A DNA stretch of 25,908 nt, from NCBI GenBank assembly GCA_018712465.1, contig DVGY01000085.1, positions 1-25,908 of the forward strand, read 5' to 3'. Positions within the stretch are counted from its first letter, which is position 1. Each line of letters begins with the position of its first letter. Position numbers and translations under genes: made by a program. Below the pieces are notes generated by a model that worked only from the letters and a program-made list of their open reading frames with translations, ran no database searches and had not been told where the DNA came from. This DNA is from Candidatus Egerieicola pullicola (GTDB lineage: Bacteria > Bacillota > Clostridia > Oscillospirales > Ruminococcaceae). Below, piece by piece: positions 7,911-15,760 of this stretch.

Positions 7911-7939
7911 AGTTTATCACAAATTGGCAAGATTTTCAA
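7911..7939 (-). promoter_or_regulatory. predicted carD promoter
   Basis: On the minus strand, TTGAAA (7939-7934), 17 bases and TAAACT (7916-7911). The predicted transcription start is near 7904, immediately before the leader hairpin. Confidence 0.5.
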
Positions 7940-7995
7940 AGGGCATTTTCCACAAATCCCTGCAGGGCATTTTTGTGAAATTCCCAGGAAAACGG

Positions 7996-9600
7996 TTAGA
8001 TCTCATCCTGATTGTTAATGACCAGCACATCTCCACTGTACACAGTAACCTTTCCGTTGGGAATAATGGTTTGATCTCCCCGGCGGATCAGCACCACCAG
8101 GGAATCAGGTGCAAAGTGGCATTCCCGCAAAGGTTTCCCACAGAAGGGGTGGCTTGGACTTAGGCGCAGCTCGCTGAGATGCACCTTCCCTGCTTGAGAA
8201 AATGCGGCGGCACTGATAACCACAACATCCCCGGGAGTGAGGATGGTGTCCCCACGGGGGACAATGGTTTCCCCATCCCGGATCACCATAGCCAGCAGAG
8301 TGTCCGGCAGAATCTGCACATCCTTCACCATCTTATTGGCCCAAGGATGACGCAGGGTGATGTTGAGCTGGATAAACTGCACCTCTGTTTCGTCGGTGTA
8401 GTCGGTGAAGGTTTTCAGCACGTTTCCTTCCTGGTCAATCATCTTCAACTTTTTCGCCATGAAGGGCAGCAAGCTTCCCTGAATGGAGATGGAGAGCAGC
8501 ACCACGCAGAACACCGTATTAAACAGGCTGTCCTGAAGGGAGGGATCGCTGGCCAAAACCGTCAGAGAAAATGCAATGGAAGCGGCGCCTCGCAGTCCGC
8601 TAAACGCCACCAAGGCCTGCTGCCTGAGCTTGCAGCGGAAGGGGGTCAACAGCAGCCCCACCACAATCGGTCGGGCAATCAGGGTGAGAAAAACCACCAC
8701 TAACACCGCCGGAAGAACCCAACCCAGCATCTGGGAAGGGGTTACTAACAAGCCCAGCATAAAGAACAGGAGCATCTGCATGAGACTGGTGAAGCCATCG
8801 AAGAAATTCACCAGGGTCTTTTTGTCCGGGATACTGCTGTTGCCCAGGATAATGCCGGTGAGATAAACGCTTAAGAAGCCATTCCCACCCAACACCTGGG
8901 GCAAAGCGTAAGCCAACAAGGCCACCGAGAAGACAAAGAGCATATAGTTGTTGGCGGTTTTAAATCGGTAATGCCGCATAACAAACACCGCCGCCAACGC
9001 AATGGCAACACCCAGCAAAATGCCAAACACCAGCTGAGAAATCACCAACCAAACGATTTCTCCCATATTTCCTTCCCGGCTGCGGATGGAAATCAGGATT
9101 ACGGTAAGCATATAGGCAAAGGGGTCATTGGAACCGCTTTCGATTTCCAGCATAGAAGCGGTTCCATATTTTAAGTTCAGCCGCCGGGAACGAAGAATGG
9201 AAAACACGCTGGCCGCATCGGTAGACGCCAACACGGATCCCAACAGCAAGCCGGTCAGCAGGTCCATCTTTAGTACCAACCAACAAAAAATTCCGCACAG
9301 TCCTGCGGTCAGCAATGTACCGGCACTGGATAAAACGATGGAAGGCACCGCCACTGGTTTCGCTTCCTTCCAATTGGTGCCAAAACCGCCATAGAACATA
9401 ATAAACAGCAAGGCCACGCTGCTGATCTGTTCCGTCAAAGCGAAATCGCTAAATTCAATGCCAAAGATACCGTCGCAGCCAAACAACATCCCCATGGCAA
9501 TAAACCCCAGCAGCACCGGTACGCCAAATCGGCTGCTGAGTTTGCTGCACAAAATACAAGCTAAAATCACCACGGAGCCAATGAGCAACAATTGTGCCAC
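7996..9600 (-). CDS. CPA1 potassium/proton antiporter (NhaP2/CvrA type) with C-terminal TrkA-C domain
   Basis: The first 390 or so residues form a Na+/K+-H+ exchanger domain with about 12-13 transmembrane segments. Ion-binding motifs are LASTDAASVFSIL (Asp near residue 128) and ESGSNDPFAYMLT (Asn158-Asp159). From about residue 400 onward a cytosolic tail contains RCK_C/TrkA-C-like sequence (NITLRHPWANKMVKDVQI, then PRGDTILTPGDVVVIS and PSHPFCGKPLRECHF), arranged as two related halves. This suggests nucleotide control as in KefFC/NhaP2 proteins. I choose the GTG at 9600 because AAGGAGGG lies 5 bases upstream; an in-frame TTG at 9621 has no such site. It may be co-transcribed with the PNPOx gene 45 bases upstream. 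Expected role: K+ efflux and pH or turgor balance. Confidence 0.9.
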   Translation of the reverse strand: MAQLLLIGSVVILACILCSKLSSRFGVPVLLGFIAMGMLFGCDGIFGIEFSDFALTEQISSVALLFIMFYGGFGTNWKEAKPVAVPSIVLSSAGTLLTAGLCGIFCWLVLKMDLLTGLLLGSVLASTDAASVFSILRSRRLNLKYGTASMLEIESGSNDPFAYMLTVILISIRSREGNMGEIVWLVISQLVFGILLGVAIALAAVFVMRHYRFKTANNYMLFVFSVALLAYALPQVLGGNGFLSVYLTGIILGNSSIPDKKTLVNFFDGFTSLMQMLLFFMLGLLVTPSQMLGWVLPAVLVVVFLTLIARPIVVGLLLTPFRCKLRQQALVAFSGLRGAASIAFSLTVLASDPSLQDSLFNTVFCVVLLSISIQGSLLPFMAKKLKMIDQEGNVLKTFTDYTDETEVQFIQLNITLRHPWANKMVKDVQILPDTLLAMVIRDGETIVPRGDTILTPGDVVVISAAAFSQAGKVHLSELRLSPSHPFCGKPLRECHFAPDSLVVLIRRGDQTIIPNGKVTVYSGDVLVINNQDEI

Positions 9601-9645
9601 CCTATCCCTCCTTGAATGCAAACAAAATCTATGGCGTATGAAGGG

Positions 9646-10101
9646 TTATTTCTTTTCTTTCCCGGTAATGGATTCCACCTGAATTTTCCAAATCCCGGTG
9701 CGGGAAAGAAGCCGGTTCGTTTCTTCTTGGTATCCGTCCATGGCAGAAGCGGCATACCGTTGGCAGATTCGTTTCAAAGCCAGCCGCTTCTCCTCCTCTT
9801 GGGTCACCGGATACGCTGTGCCAAAGACAAGGGCGGATTGATACCGGGTGGTGTATTGCTCCGGAATAGGCTCCACACCAGTGACAAAGGAAAGGCAGAC
9901 TTTGGAGTTAACAGCCAAACAATCCAGCTTCTTTCCTTCCAATGCGCAGTGAAAGTAAAAGCAATTTCCCTCCCGCGCAGGAGAGATGGGCACCTGATAA
10001 GGTTCCCCTTCTGGTGTCACCAAACCCAGGCATGCAAAGGGAGCAGCATCCGCCACCTGCCAGGCAAATTCTTCCGTTTGTTCACGATCTTTTCTTCTCA
10101 A
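9646..10101 (-). CDS. NimA-like PNPOx-fold flavoprotein
   Basis: This 151-residue single-domain protein of the pyridoxamine-5-phosphate-oxidase-like split barrel resembles the NimA/5-nitroimidazole-resistance branch. It shows APFACLGLVTPEGEPYQVPI at residues 20-39, the FYFHCALEGKKLDCL segment typical of flavin binding near 48-62, and a C-terminal WKIQVESITGK. Most relatives bind FMN or FAD, with few known substrates. The start is a TTG at 10101 with AAGG upstream. It begins 20 bases after the lysR stop, on the same strand, so LysR and this gene probably form an operon. Resistance to nitroimidazoles cannot be claimed from sequence. Confidence 0.8.
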   Translation of the reverse strand: MRRKDREQTEEFAWQVADAAPFACLGLVTPEGEPYQVPISPAREGNCFYFHCALEGKKLDCLAVNSKVCLSFVTGVEPIPEQYTTRYQSALVFGTAYPVTQEEEKRLALKRICQRYAASAMDGYQEETNRLLSRTGIWKIQVESITGKEKK

Positions 10102-10121
10102 TGTAAAATCACAACCTTATA

Positions 10122-11030
10122 TTACAAATAGTATTGTTCTTCATCTTCCTGCTGGGCCTGCTGCTGCACCAATTCCAAAAACAGCTGCGCCGCCGGATTG
10201 GTGATTTCCTTTTGATAGGCCATGACGTAACTCAGTCCGGTTTCCACTCCGCCAATGGGAATTAAGGAAAACTCCTGTGCGGAATACATCCGGGCAACCT
10301 GGGCAGGCAAAATAGTCATGCCCAAACCGGCCCGCACTCCCATGAGCAGTGTTTTCACCGTATCGTAGCAGTTCATCACCGGCGGGGATAGATGCAGGGA
10401 GCGGAACAAATCCATGATCTCCATATACAAAATGGGGCTCTCTCCCTCAGATAACAGAATAAACTTTTCTTCCGCCAGTTTCCGCAGGTCCGCCTCCCCT
10501 TCCGGCTGGGTTTGGGTCTTTTTGACCACCAGGCAAAGATGGTCCTGATGGGTGAGGATGGAACAAATCTCCTCCCGCTCCGGCAACATATCCCGAAGCA
10601 TGAAGTGAAAGTCGTAGGAAGTGTCGCTGAGCAGCTGGTTGTCCCGTCCCCCTAATTCGGTAATGTCTACCGTAATGCCGGGATATTCCGCCACAAACAG
10701 TTCCAAACAATGTTGTGCGAACCAACCGGATACCGCATCGATGGTAATGGCGATCCGTCCCTTGCTGCCCTGCTGCATTTGACGGATCTGCATCTCTGCT
10801 TTGCGGATAGCCTCCACTGCTTCCTTGGCATAAGAGAGAAAGGCGCTGCCTTCCCGGGTTAGCTGCACATCCCGCCGGGATCGAAGAAAAAGTTTGACAT
10901 TCAGTTCTTTTTCCAATTCTCCGATGTAACGGCTGACGGTGGATTGGGAGAGAAAATTCTGCCGGGCTGCTTCGGAAAAGTTCAAGGTCCGGGCCACCGC
11001 CAAAAAGCTGTTGAGCTGATTCAGATCCAC
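10122..11030 (-). CDS. LysR-family transcriptional regulator
   Basis: This 302-residue regulator starts VDLNQLNSFLAVARTLNFSE, the standard LysR N-terminus, with a winged helix-turn-helix at about residues 1-60 (SEAARQNFLSQSTVSRYIGE) and a periplasmic-binding-protein-like effector domain from about residue 90. I choose the GTG at 11030 because GGAGGT lies 8 bases upstream; the in-frame ATG at 11045 has no ribosome binding site. It is divergent from fabF, and the two predicted promoters overlap around a palindromic dyad, so it probably represses itself and controls fabF and the thioesterase (inference). The inducer is unknown; an acyl or fatty-acid-related signal would fit the neighbours. Confidence 0.9.
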   Translation of the reverse strand: MDLNQLNSFLAVARTLNFSEAARQNFLSQSTVSRYIGELEKELNVKLFLRSRRDVQLTREGSAFLSYAKEAVEAIRKAEMQIRQMQQGSKGRIAITIDAVSGWFAQHCLELFVAEYPGITVDITELGGRDNQLLSDTSYDFHFMLRDMLPEREEICSILTHQDHLCLVVKKTQTQPEGEADLRKLAEEKFILLSEGESPILYMEIMDLFRSLHLSPPVMNCYDTVKTLLMGVRAGLGMTILPAQVARMYSAQEFSLIPIGGVETGLSYVMAYQKEITNPAAQLFLELVQQQAQQEDEEQYYL

Positions 11031-11056
11031 TTGTCTTACCTCCATTTCTGAATCAG
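11016..11056. repeat. 9-bp inverted repeat bracketing the lysR start
   Basis: CTGATTCAG (11016-11024) and CTGAATCAG (11048-11056) are perfect reverse complements. In lysR mRNA they would form a stem with the ribosome binding site and GTG start in the loop. One arm also encodes the conserved LNQ of the LysR N-terminus, so chance is possible. Confidence 0.5.
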
Positions 11057-11116
11057 TTTATGCAGTTTCCGGATAAATCCAGCGGTTGCAGGGAAAAAAA
11101 CGCATTATCCCCCGGA

Positions 11117-11145
11117 TTGACACCCGGCTTCTGCTTTTGTATAAT
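11117..11145 (+). promoter_or_regulatory. perfect-consensus fabF promoter
   Basis: TTGACA (11117-11122), 17 bases and TATAAT (11140-11145) match the sigma-A consensus exactly. The predicted start is near 11152, leaving a leader of about 134 bases that ends in a CGGCAG/CTGCCG hairpin (11247-11263) just before the fabF ribosome binding site. Confidence 0.8.
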
Positions 11146-11148
11146 TTG

Positions 11149-11177
11149 ATTATAGCATAACGATATGCAGTTTTCAA
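11149..11177 (-). promoter_or_regulatory. predicted lysR promoter with operator-like dyad in its spacer
   Basis: On the minus strand, TTGAAA (11177-11172), 17 bases and TATAAT (11154-11149). The spacer contains the dyad GCATA-N4-TATGC (11155-11168). The lysR -10 lies 3 bases from the fabF -10, so both promoters cannot be occupied at once. The dyad covers the first bases of the fabF transcript and is a good candidate LysR site. Confidence 0.65.
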
Positions 11178-11285
11178 ATAATATTTGCCGAAATTTTCCC
11201 GGTTTCACTTGATTTTCAAAATTTTTACAAAAATTTGCACCAATCGCGGCAGCACATCTGCCGAATTCCAAAGGGAGGATGCAGT

Positions 11286-12512
11286 ATGAAAGAATCCATT
11301 GTCATCACCGGAATGGGGGCCGTAACCCCTTTGGGACTGGGCGTCCGGGCCTTTTGGAAGGGGCTGGTGGAAGGAAAATCCGGCATCAGCACCATCCACT
11401 CCTTCGATTCCAGCGAATTGGCAGTGCAGATTGCCGGAGAGGTCAAGGACTTCAATCCCGGGGATCATATGCCCATTGACCTGGTGCGGAAAACGGACCC
11501 CTTCATGCAATTTGCCTACATCGCTGCCGAAGAAGCTCTTCGGGACAGCAAACTAACGGTGGAACCGGAAAACACCGGTATCACCATGGGCACTGCGATG
11601 AGTGGTATCGCCACCATCGCCTACACCCAGGAAGCTTTGACCGGTGCTTCCCACAAAAAGGTGGGGCCTCGGTTCATCCCCAAAATTTTGGGAAACATTG
11701 CCGCTGCCCACATCGCCATCACCCACAATATCCAAGGGCCCAGCTTAACGGTAAGCACTGCCTGCGCTTCCGGAGGGGATGCCATCTCCGCTGCTGCCGA
11801 CTGTATCCGTTTAGGGCGGGCAGAAGTGATGCTGGCAGTGGGAGCGGAATCGGTGCTCTGCCCCTTGGTGGTATACAGCTTAGCCAATGCCAAAGCCCTT
11901 TCCCGACACAACGACGATCCGGCACATGCCAGCCGGCCATTTGACGCATTGCGGGATGGCTTCGTCATCGGAGAAGGCGGCGGCGCTCTGGTGCTGGAAA
12001 CCGAATCCCACGCCTTGAAGCGGGGCGCCACCATCTATGCCCGGTTGATGGGCTGCGGCAACGGCTGCGATGCCTATCACATTACCGCTCCTCAACCGGA
12101 GGGATTGGGAGCCGCCCGATGTATGGAGTTAGCGCTGAAAGACGCCGGATTGAAGCCGGAACAGATCGGTTACATCAACGCCCATGGCACCGCCACTCCC
12201 AAGGGAGACGCGGCGGAAACTCTGGCAGTCAAGCGGGTGTTTGGGGACCATGTCCCTCTGGTCAGCTCCACCAAAGGCGCCACCGGCCACATGATGGGAG
12301 CCGGCGGCATTACCGAACTCATTGCCTGCATTCAGGCCATCCGCACCGACATCCTCCCTCCCACCATCAACCTGGAGCACCCCGATCCGGATTGCGATCT
12401 GGACTACATCCCTCTCCACAGCCGGAAGCAGCATATCGACTACGCCATGTCCAATGCGTTTGGCTTTGGAGGCCAAAATTCCAGCGTTATTGTAGGTCGC
12501 TGGAACCCTTGA
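11286..12512 (+). CDS. fabF: beta-ketoacyl-ACP synthase II
   Basis: FabF elongates acyl-ACP by decarboxylative condensation with malonyl-ACP in type II fatty acid synthesis, in the cytosol. The 408-residue length is normal for the family. The active-site Cys160 lies in STACASGG, His300 in NAHGTAT and His335 in KGATGHMMGAGG with Lys330, so the Cys-His-His triad is complete. The C-terminal NAFGFGGQNSS is also typical. The ATG at 11286 has GGGAGG 7 bases upstream. It is followed after 14 bases by a hot-dog thioesterase and is divergent from lysR. Other fab genes (acpP, fabD, fabG, fabZ) are not in the window, so this may be an accessory copy rather than the housekeeping one; that cannot be settled here. 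Confidence 0.93.
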   Translation: MKESIVITGMGAVTPLGLGVRAFWKGLVEGKSGISTIHSFDSSELAVQIAGEVKDFNPGDHMPIDLVRKTDPFMQFAYIAAEEALRDSKLTVEPENTGITMGTAMSGIATIAYTQEALTGASHKKVGPRFIPKILGNIAAAHIAITHNIQGPSLTVSTACASGGDAISAAADCIRLGRAEVMLAVGAESVLCPLVVYSLANAKALSRHNDDPAHASRPFDALRDGFVIGEGGGALVLETESHALKRGATIYARLMGCGNGCDAYHITAPQPEGLGAARCMELALKDAGLKPEQIGYINAHGTATPKGDAAETLAVKRVFGDHVPLVSSTKGATGHMMGAGGITELIACIQAIRTDILPPTINLEHPDPDCDLDYIPLHSRKQHIDYAMSNAFGFGGQNSSVIVGRWNP

Positions 12513-12526
12513 AAGAAGGTTTATCC

Positions 12527-12961
12527 ATGAATATCATTCCCTACCACCGCCGGGCCAACTACTACGAGACCGACCAAATGAGCATCGTGCATCACACCAA
12601 CTATATCCGCTATTTCGAGGAGGCAAGAATTGACTTTATGCGGCAAATCGGCTGCGACTGCCGCAAGCTGGAAGAAATGGGAGCCATTATTCCCGTGGTA
12701 GACGCTTACGCCCGATACCATAAATCCCTTCACTTTGACGAAGAGTTTCAGGTGAATATCCGTTTAGAAAAATTCAACGGTTCTCGGATGGAATTTTCCT
12801 ATGAAATCCGCTTCCCGGACACCGGAGAGCTGGCAGTATCCGGCCATACCTCCCATTGTTTTGTGGATGAACAGCAAAAACCTTTTTCGGTAAAGCACCG
12901 CTTTCCGGAAATTTACCGGCGGATGATGTCTGCCCTGTCCCCTCAGCCAGTGACGGCGTGA
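12527..12961 (+). CDS. YbgC/FadM-type hot-dog acyl thioesterase
   Basis: The 144-residue single hot-dog-fold protein begins with a typical 4-hydroxybenzoyl-CoA thioesterase-like active-site segment, YETDQMSIVHHTNYIRYFEE. Asp16 is the likely catalytic residue and the HHTNY stretch the substrate-loop motif. Such enzymes hydrolyse acyl-CoA or acyl-ACP. It follows fabF by 14 bases, with AGAAGG as ribosome binding site, and is followed by a terminator, so fabF and this gene form a two-gene operon. A plausible job is to release acyl chains from ACP made with FabF, but the chain-length preference cannot be read. Confidence 0.85.
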   Translation: MNIIPYHRRANYYETDQMSIVHHTNYIRYFEEARIDFMRQIGCDCRKLEEMGAIIPVVDAYARYHKSLHFDEEFQVNIRLEKFNGSRMEFSYEIRFPDTGELAVSGHTSHCFVDEQQKPFSVKHRFPEIYRRMMSALSPQPVTA

Positions 12962-12966
12962 GGAGT

Positions 12967-13000
12967 AAAAATGAGGCTGCCCTTTTGCAGTCTTATTTTT
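12967..13000 (+). terminator. intrinsic terminator after the thioesterase
   Basis: AAAATGAGGCTGC pairs with GCAGTCTTATTTT allowing two G-U pairs, with loop CCTTTT and a 3' T-rich arm. Confidence 0.75.
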
Positions 13001-13011
13001 CATCCTAGTTG

Positions 13012-13040
13012 TTCACATTTTATCAATTTTTATTCATAAT
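13012..13040 (+). promoter_or_regulatory. predicted promoter of the acyl-CoA synthetase gene
   Basis: TTCACA (13012-13017), 17 bases and CATAAT (13035-13040). AAGGAG lies at 13064-13069 before the ATG at 13078. The preceding terminator makes independent transcription likely. Confidence 0.6.
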
Positions 13041-13077
13041 TCGATTTTAATGTTGCTTTTTATAAGGAGTAATTGCT

Positions 13078-14715
13078 ATGTTGCTGTACAAGAATTTTTG
13101 CGAAGAATCTTTGGATCAAAACGGAACCATCCAGGAGTTTTTCCTGAAGTATCCGGAAAACTTCAACTTTGGTTACCACGTAGTGGACGTGCTGGGAAAG
13201 GAAAATCCCCACGGCCTGGCAGTCATGTGGTGTAACACTGCCGGCGAAGAAAAACACCTCACCTACCGAGAGATCATGGAGTTAAGCAACCGAGCCGCCA
13301 ACGCCTTCGCCGCCCGGGGAATCCGCAAAGGCGACCGCGTTCTGGTCATCCTCAAACGCAACTGGGAATACTGGTATGTGGCCCCTGCGCTCCACAAATT
13401 GGGAGCTGTAATGATCCCCGCCACCCATCTGCTCACGGTGGATGATTTGGTGTACCGCATAGGCAAAGCAGACATCACGGCGGCGATCGTCACTCCCGAA
13501 GGCGACACCCTCCAAGATCTGCAATCGGCTCAACAGCGCTGCCCTCAGCTGCACACTATCTTTGTACCCCGAAAATCAGTAGAAGGCTGCATCAACCTGG
13601 AAGAAGCTCTGGCTGCTGCTTCCCCGGTGCTGGAACGGGTGGAAACCAAAGTCACCGACCCTATGATGATCTACTTTACCTCCGGCACTACCGGTTACCC
13701 TAAAGCTGTCATTCACAATTTCACCTATCCTCTCTCCCACATCATCACCGCTCGGTACTGGCATGGTGTGGTGGAAGGAGGACTGCATCTGACGGTTGCG
13801 GAAACCGGCTGGGCAAAAGCCAGCTGGGGCAAACTTTACGGACAATGGCTCTGCGGCAGTGGCGTGATGGTATATGACTTCGATGTCTTTTCTCCCGGAA
13901 AGCTGCTTCGGGTCATGGAAAAATATCGGATCACCACCTTCTGCGCCCCGCCCACCGTTTACCGTTACTTTGTTAAGAAAGGGATGCATCGCTATGATCT
14001 TTCCGCGTTGCAGCACCTCTCCACTGCCGGAGAAAGCCTCAGTACCCCCATCTTCCGCAAAGTGGAACAGCAAACCGGCCTGCACCTGATGGAGGGCTTT
14101 GGACAAACGGAAACCGCCCTAATTCTGGCCAACTTCCAAGGTACCGCCTCCAAACCCGGTTCCATGGGCAAGCCATCCCCCATGTACCAGGTACGGCTGC
14201 TCAAGGAGGACGGCAGTTTTGCCGGAGTGGATGAACCGGGCGAAGTAGTGGTGATCCCCCCGGAAAGCGGAATGGAATACGGCATTTTTACCGGATACTG
14301 CCAGGATGAAACCCTTTACCAGAATGTTTGGCGAGAAGGGGTCTATCATACTGGAGATACCGCCACCATGGATCAAGATGGCTATTACTGGTACATCGGC
14401 CGGGTAGATGATCTGATTAAAACCAAGGGATTCCGAGTAGGTCCCTTTGAGGTGGAGAATGTGCTGATGGAGCATCCTGCGGTGCTGGAATGCGCTGTCA
14501 TCGGAGTGCCGGATGAGGACCGGGGACAGGCCATCAAAGCAGTGGTTTCTTTGGCGGCTGGGTATGAACCCTCACCAGAGCTTTCGAAGGAAATCCGCGA
14601 TTACTGCAACCACCGCATGGCCTCCTACAAGTGGATTCAAATTTTGGAATTCAACAACGAAATGCCCAAAACCATCAGCGGTAAAATTCGACGGACCCAG
14701 TTGCGCCAAGCTTAA
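13078..14715 (+). CDS. AMP-forming acyl-CoA synthetase (medium-chain/ACSM-like)
   Basis: This 545-residue member of the adenylate-forming ANL superfamily activates a carboxylate to acyl-AMP and then acyl-CoA. Motifs in order are the P-loop FTSGTTGYPK at 200-209, GFGQTET at 340-346, HTGD at 424-427, the hinge-region GRVDDLIKTKG at 441-451, and KTISGK with the catalytic Lys536. All key residues are present. The overall pattern, including AETGWAKASWGKLYGQW, resembles medium-chain or benzoate/ACSM-type synthetases more than acetyl-CoA synthetase, so a medium-chain or aromatic acid substrate is likely but not proven. It has its own promoter, follows the fabF-thioesterase operon and is not followed by a clear terminator. 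Confidence 0.9.
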   Translation: MLLYKNFCEESLDQNGTIQEFFLKYPENFNFGYHVVDVLGKENPHGLAVMWCNTAGEEKHLTYREIMELSNRAANAFAARGIRKGDRVLVILKRNWEYWYVAPALHKLGAVMIPATHLLTVDDLVYRIGKADITAAIVTPEGDTLQDLQSAQQRCPQLHTIFVPRKSVEGCINLEEALAAASPVLERVETKVTDPMMIYFTSGTTGYPKAVIHNFTYPLSHIITARYWHGVVEGGLHLTVAETGWAKASWGKLYGQWLCGSGVMVYDFDVFSPGKLLRVMEKYRITTFCAPPTVYRYFVKKGMHRYDLSALQHLSTAGESLSTPIFRKVEQQTGLHLMEGFGQTETALILANFQGTASKPGSMGKPSPMYQVRLLKEDGSFAGVDEPGEVVVIPPESGMEYGIFTGYCQDETLYQNVWREGVYHTGDTATMDQDGYYWYIGRVDDLIKTKGFRVGPFEVENVLMEHPAVLECAVIGVPDEDRGQAIKAVVSLAAGYEPSPELSKEIRDYCNHRMASYKWIQILEFNNEMPKTISGKIRRTQLRQA

Positions 14716-14729
14716 AAAGAATTGGGAAT

Positions 14730-14758
14730 TTGACAACCAAACCTCCGCAACCTATAAT
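14730..14758 (+). promoter_or_regulatory. perfect-consensus cysK promoter
   Basis: TTGACA (14730-14735), 17 bases and TATAAT (14753-14758) match consensus exactly. The short leader of about 25 bases leaves no room for a T-box or S-box riboswitch. Confidence 0.85.
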
Positions 14759-14789
14759 GAAAGCAAACTTACGACTGGGAGGTAGCATC

Positions 14790-15716
14790 ATGCATATTGC
14801 AGCTGATCTAACGGAACTCATTGGAAACACCCCTTTACTTGATCTTACCAAGTATCAACGCACCCCGCTTCCAGCTACCCTGTTGGGCAAGCTGGAACGG
14901 TTTAATCCTGCGGGAAGCGTTAAGGACCGGGTGGCTCTGGCAATGCTGAACGATGCCGAGGAAAAAGGACTGCTCAAACCTGGAGCGGTCATTATTGAGC
15001 CTACCAGCGGCAACACCGGCATTGGTTTAGCGGCCATTGCAGCAGTGCGAGGCTACCGGTTAATCCTCACTATGCCGGACACCATGAGTGTGGAACGGCG
15101 GAATCTGCTGAAGGCCTACGGAGCAGAACTGGTACTCACTCCAGGAAGCAAAGGAATGACCGGCGCCATTGAAAAAGCCAATGAACTAGCCGCCTCCATC
15201 CCCGGCAGCTTTATCCCGGGACAATTCACCAACCCTGCCAACCCAGAAGCTCACCGTCACACCACCGGCCCGGAAATTTATCGAGATACCGACGGCATGG
15301 TGGACATCTTCGTGGCTGGTGTGGGCACCGGCGGCACCTTAACCGGCGTGGGAGAATACCTGAAAGGTCAAAACCCCCGAATCCAGATTGTCGGCGTAGA
15401 ACCTGCCGGCTCCCCAGTGCTGACCCAAGGCAAAAGCGGTCCCCATGGACTCCAAGGAATTGGCGCCGGATTTGTGCCGGAAATCCTCAACACGAAAATT
15501 TACGACGAGATTATCCCGGTGACCGACCAAGACGCGTACTCCACTGGACGGATGCTGGCCAAAAACACCGGTATGCTGGTGGGGATCACCTCGGCGGCGG
15601 CGGTATGGGCAGCAACCCAGCTAGCCAACCGTCCCGAAAACCAAGGCAAAATGATCGTCGCCTTGCTGCCGGATACCGGTGACCGTTATCTCTCCACCCC
15701 CATGTTTGCCGAATAA
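14790..15716 (+). CDS. cysK: cysteine synthase A (O-acetylserine sulfhydrylase)
   Basis: This PLP enzyme forms cysteine from O-acetylserine and sulfide. The 308-residue length is typical. Lys45 in NPAGSVKDR binds PLP as a Schiff base. PTSGNTG at 71-77 is the substrate-binding loop, and GVGTGGTLTG at 177-186 holds the PLP phosphate. The C-terminal LLPDTGDRYLST is characteristic of CysK. The usual GISSGA reads GITSAA here, a mild deviation. I choose the ATG at 14790, which has GGGAGG upstream and lies after a perfect promoter; an upstream TTG at 14730 is part of the -35 box. No cysE is visible in the window. Confidence 0.95.
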   Translation: MHIAADLTELIGNTPLLDLTKYQRTPLPATLLGKLERFNPAGSVKDRVALAMLNDAEEKGLLKPGAVIIEPTSGNTGIGLAAIAAVRGYRLILTMPDTMSVERRNLLKAYGAELVLTPGSKGMTGAIEKANELAASIPGSFIPGQFTNPANPEAHRHTTGPEIYRDTDGMVDIFVAGVGTGGTLTGVGEYLKGQNPRIQIVGVEPAGSPVLTQGKSGPHGLQGIGAGFVPEILNTKIYDEIIPVTDQDAYSTGRMLAKNTGMLVGITSAAAVWAATQLANRPENQGKMIVALLPDTGDRYLSTPMFAE

Positions 15717-15722
15717 AGAAGC

Positions 15723-15760
15723 AAAGACCCCGAAGGATTTTCCCTCGAGGCCTTTCTTTT
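15723..15760 (+). terminator. imperfect terminator between cysK and the zinc-finger gene
   Basis: AAAGACCCCGAAGG pairs with CCCTCGAGGCCTTT at 11 of 14 positions, followed by CTTTT. It lies between convergent genes and reaches the stop codon of the zinc-finger gene, so it may work in both directions. Confidence 0.55.

Noticed and set aside
9646..10101. nitroimidazole resistance gene
   Set aside because: The fold resembles NimA, but the broad PNPOx family has many functions and no sequence feature here proves nitroreductase-type resistance.
12119..12961. frame joining the end of fabF to the thioesterase as a 280-residue fusion
   Set aside because: The first part is an out-of-frame reading of fabF; the thioesterase has its own ribosome binding site and ATG at 12527.
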